A DNA stretch of 64,000 nt from contig NZ_LT629752.1 of the NCBI RefSeq assembly GCF_900105145.1, positions 3,787,501 through 3,851,500 on the forward strand, written 5' to 3'. A model generated the notes under the pieces. It had not been told where the DNA came from, did no database searches, and saw only the letters and a list, made by a program, of their open reading frames with translations. A program made the translations under genes and the position numbers. The DNA is from Polaribacter sp. KT25b. GTDB taxonomy: Bacteria > Bacteroidota > Bacteroidia > Flavobacteriales > Flavobacteriaceae. Below, in pieces: positions 63,656 through 64,000 of the stretch. Positions within the stretch are counted from its first letter, which is position 1, and the number at the start of each line of letters is the position of its first letter.

Positions 63656-64000
63656 TTATTTTTTAAGTAAAAGTTCCCCTTTATTTTCTTTAATTATTTT
63701 AGAATCTTTAAGTATCTGATATCCATTTACAAATACAGCCATAATTTTTCCTTTAAATTCATGTCCTAAATAAGGTGTTGCTTTGTGCTTATGTTCTATA
63801 ATTTCTTCAGAAATTATGATGTTTTTAGTGTCATCCCAAATAGTAATATCAGCATCAAATCCAATTTTAAGAGCTCCTTTCCTGTCGTGTAATCCTAAAA
63901 ATTTTGCTGGGTTACTTGTTAATAAAGGAATTAATTTTTCTAATGAATATCCTCTTTTATTAGTTTCTGTAAACATAATTGGAAGTGTAAATTGTAATCC
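63656..64000 (-). CDS. allB: Allantoinase (partial, 3' end only)
   Basis: The frame is open to the window edge (GLQFTLPIMFTETNKRGYSLEKL), so the gene continues beyond 64000; 114 residues are visible. The segments LLTSNPAKFLGLHDRKGALKIGFDADITIWDD and HKATPYLGHEFKGKIMAVFVNG are the C-terminal composite domain of amidohydrolases such as allantoinase, which opens allantoin to allantoate. Dihydropyrimidinase is less likely in this operon. Confidence 0.85.
   Translation of the reverse strand, partial: GLQFTLPIMFTETNKRGYSLEKLIPLLTSNPAKFLGLHDRKGALKIGFDADITIWDDTKNIIISEEIIEHKHKATPYLGHEFKGKIMAVFVNGYQILKDSKIIKENKGELLLKK

Overview
The window reads as chromosome of a marine member of the Flavobacteriaceae. 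The evidence is the very AT-rich DNA, the TAnnTTTG -7 promoter boxes of Bacteroidota, a giant surface protein with a type IX secretion (T9SS) C-terminal sorting domain, GLPGLI-family proteins, the Bat genes and the flavobacterial order rnc / IPExxxVDY / pyk. Two SulP transporters paired with beta carbonic anhydrases recall what is reported for Polaribacter, so Polaribacter or a close relative is my best guess (inference). I saw no rRNA, tRNA, CRISPR array, prophage or intact insertion sequence.

Layout. 1-7.9 kb: 3' part of a giant cadherin/LamG/FN3-like adhesin followed by a 58-aa secreted peptide. 8-13.4 kb: RhlE-type helicase, a small membrane stress protein, a beta-propeller protein and a DUF6973-like protein. 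13.5-19.4 kb: AspT/YidE-type transporter, the sdhCAB complex II operon and pth. 19.5-25.3 kb: the most unusual stretch. An XRE regulator with a (KE)8 head lies next to a twice-repeated module (leftward candidate small RNA, small secreted two-cysteine protein, hairpin, GLPGLI protein), which is followed by a TonB-receptor-like barrel. 25.3-31 kb: core genes rnhA-purN, acpP-fabF-rnc and pyk. 31-38 kb: CBS protein, a three-gene hypothetical group, ssb, an IorAB-type molybdenum hydroxylase, an OmpA lipoprotein and a lipocalin-like lipoprotein. 37.8-38.9 kb: a 1.07-kb gap holding two tandem, homologous candidate small-RNA units and a decayed gene. 39-46 kb: metG, LD-carboxypeptidase, yraN, a TlpA-like protein, an SDR and a CvpA family protein. 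46.3-52 kb: two SulP plus carbonic anhydrase operons, probably for bicarbonate uptake. 52-55.8 kb: batC-batD-batE without the upstream moxR/batA/batB genes. 56.1-64 kb: a leftward purine-breakdown operon that runs off the window.

The purine operon encodes a nearly complete route from urate to ammonia and glyoxylate: membrane cytochrome-linked urate oxidase (PuuD), an OHCU decarboxylase-HIU hydrolase fusion, allantoinase (partial), allantoate amidohydrolase, ureidoglycine aminohydrolase and a plant-like ureidoglycolate amidohydrolase. It also holds a PucG-type aminotransferase and XdhC. No xanthine dehydrogenase structural genes are inside the visible cluster; the IorAB-type enzyme 24 kb away is a different clade.

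The most novel signals, all read by eye and unverified, are the duplicated small RNA / peptide / GLPGLI module at 20.0-22.6 kb and the tandem small-RNA-like units at 38.0-38.5 kb.
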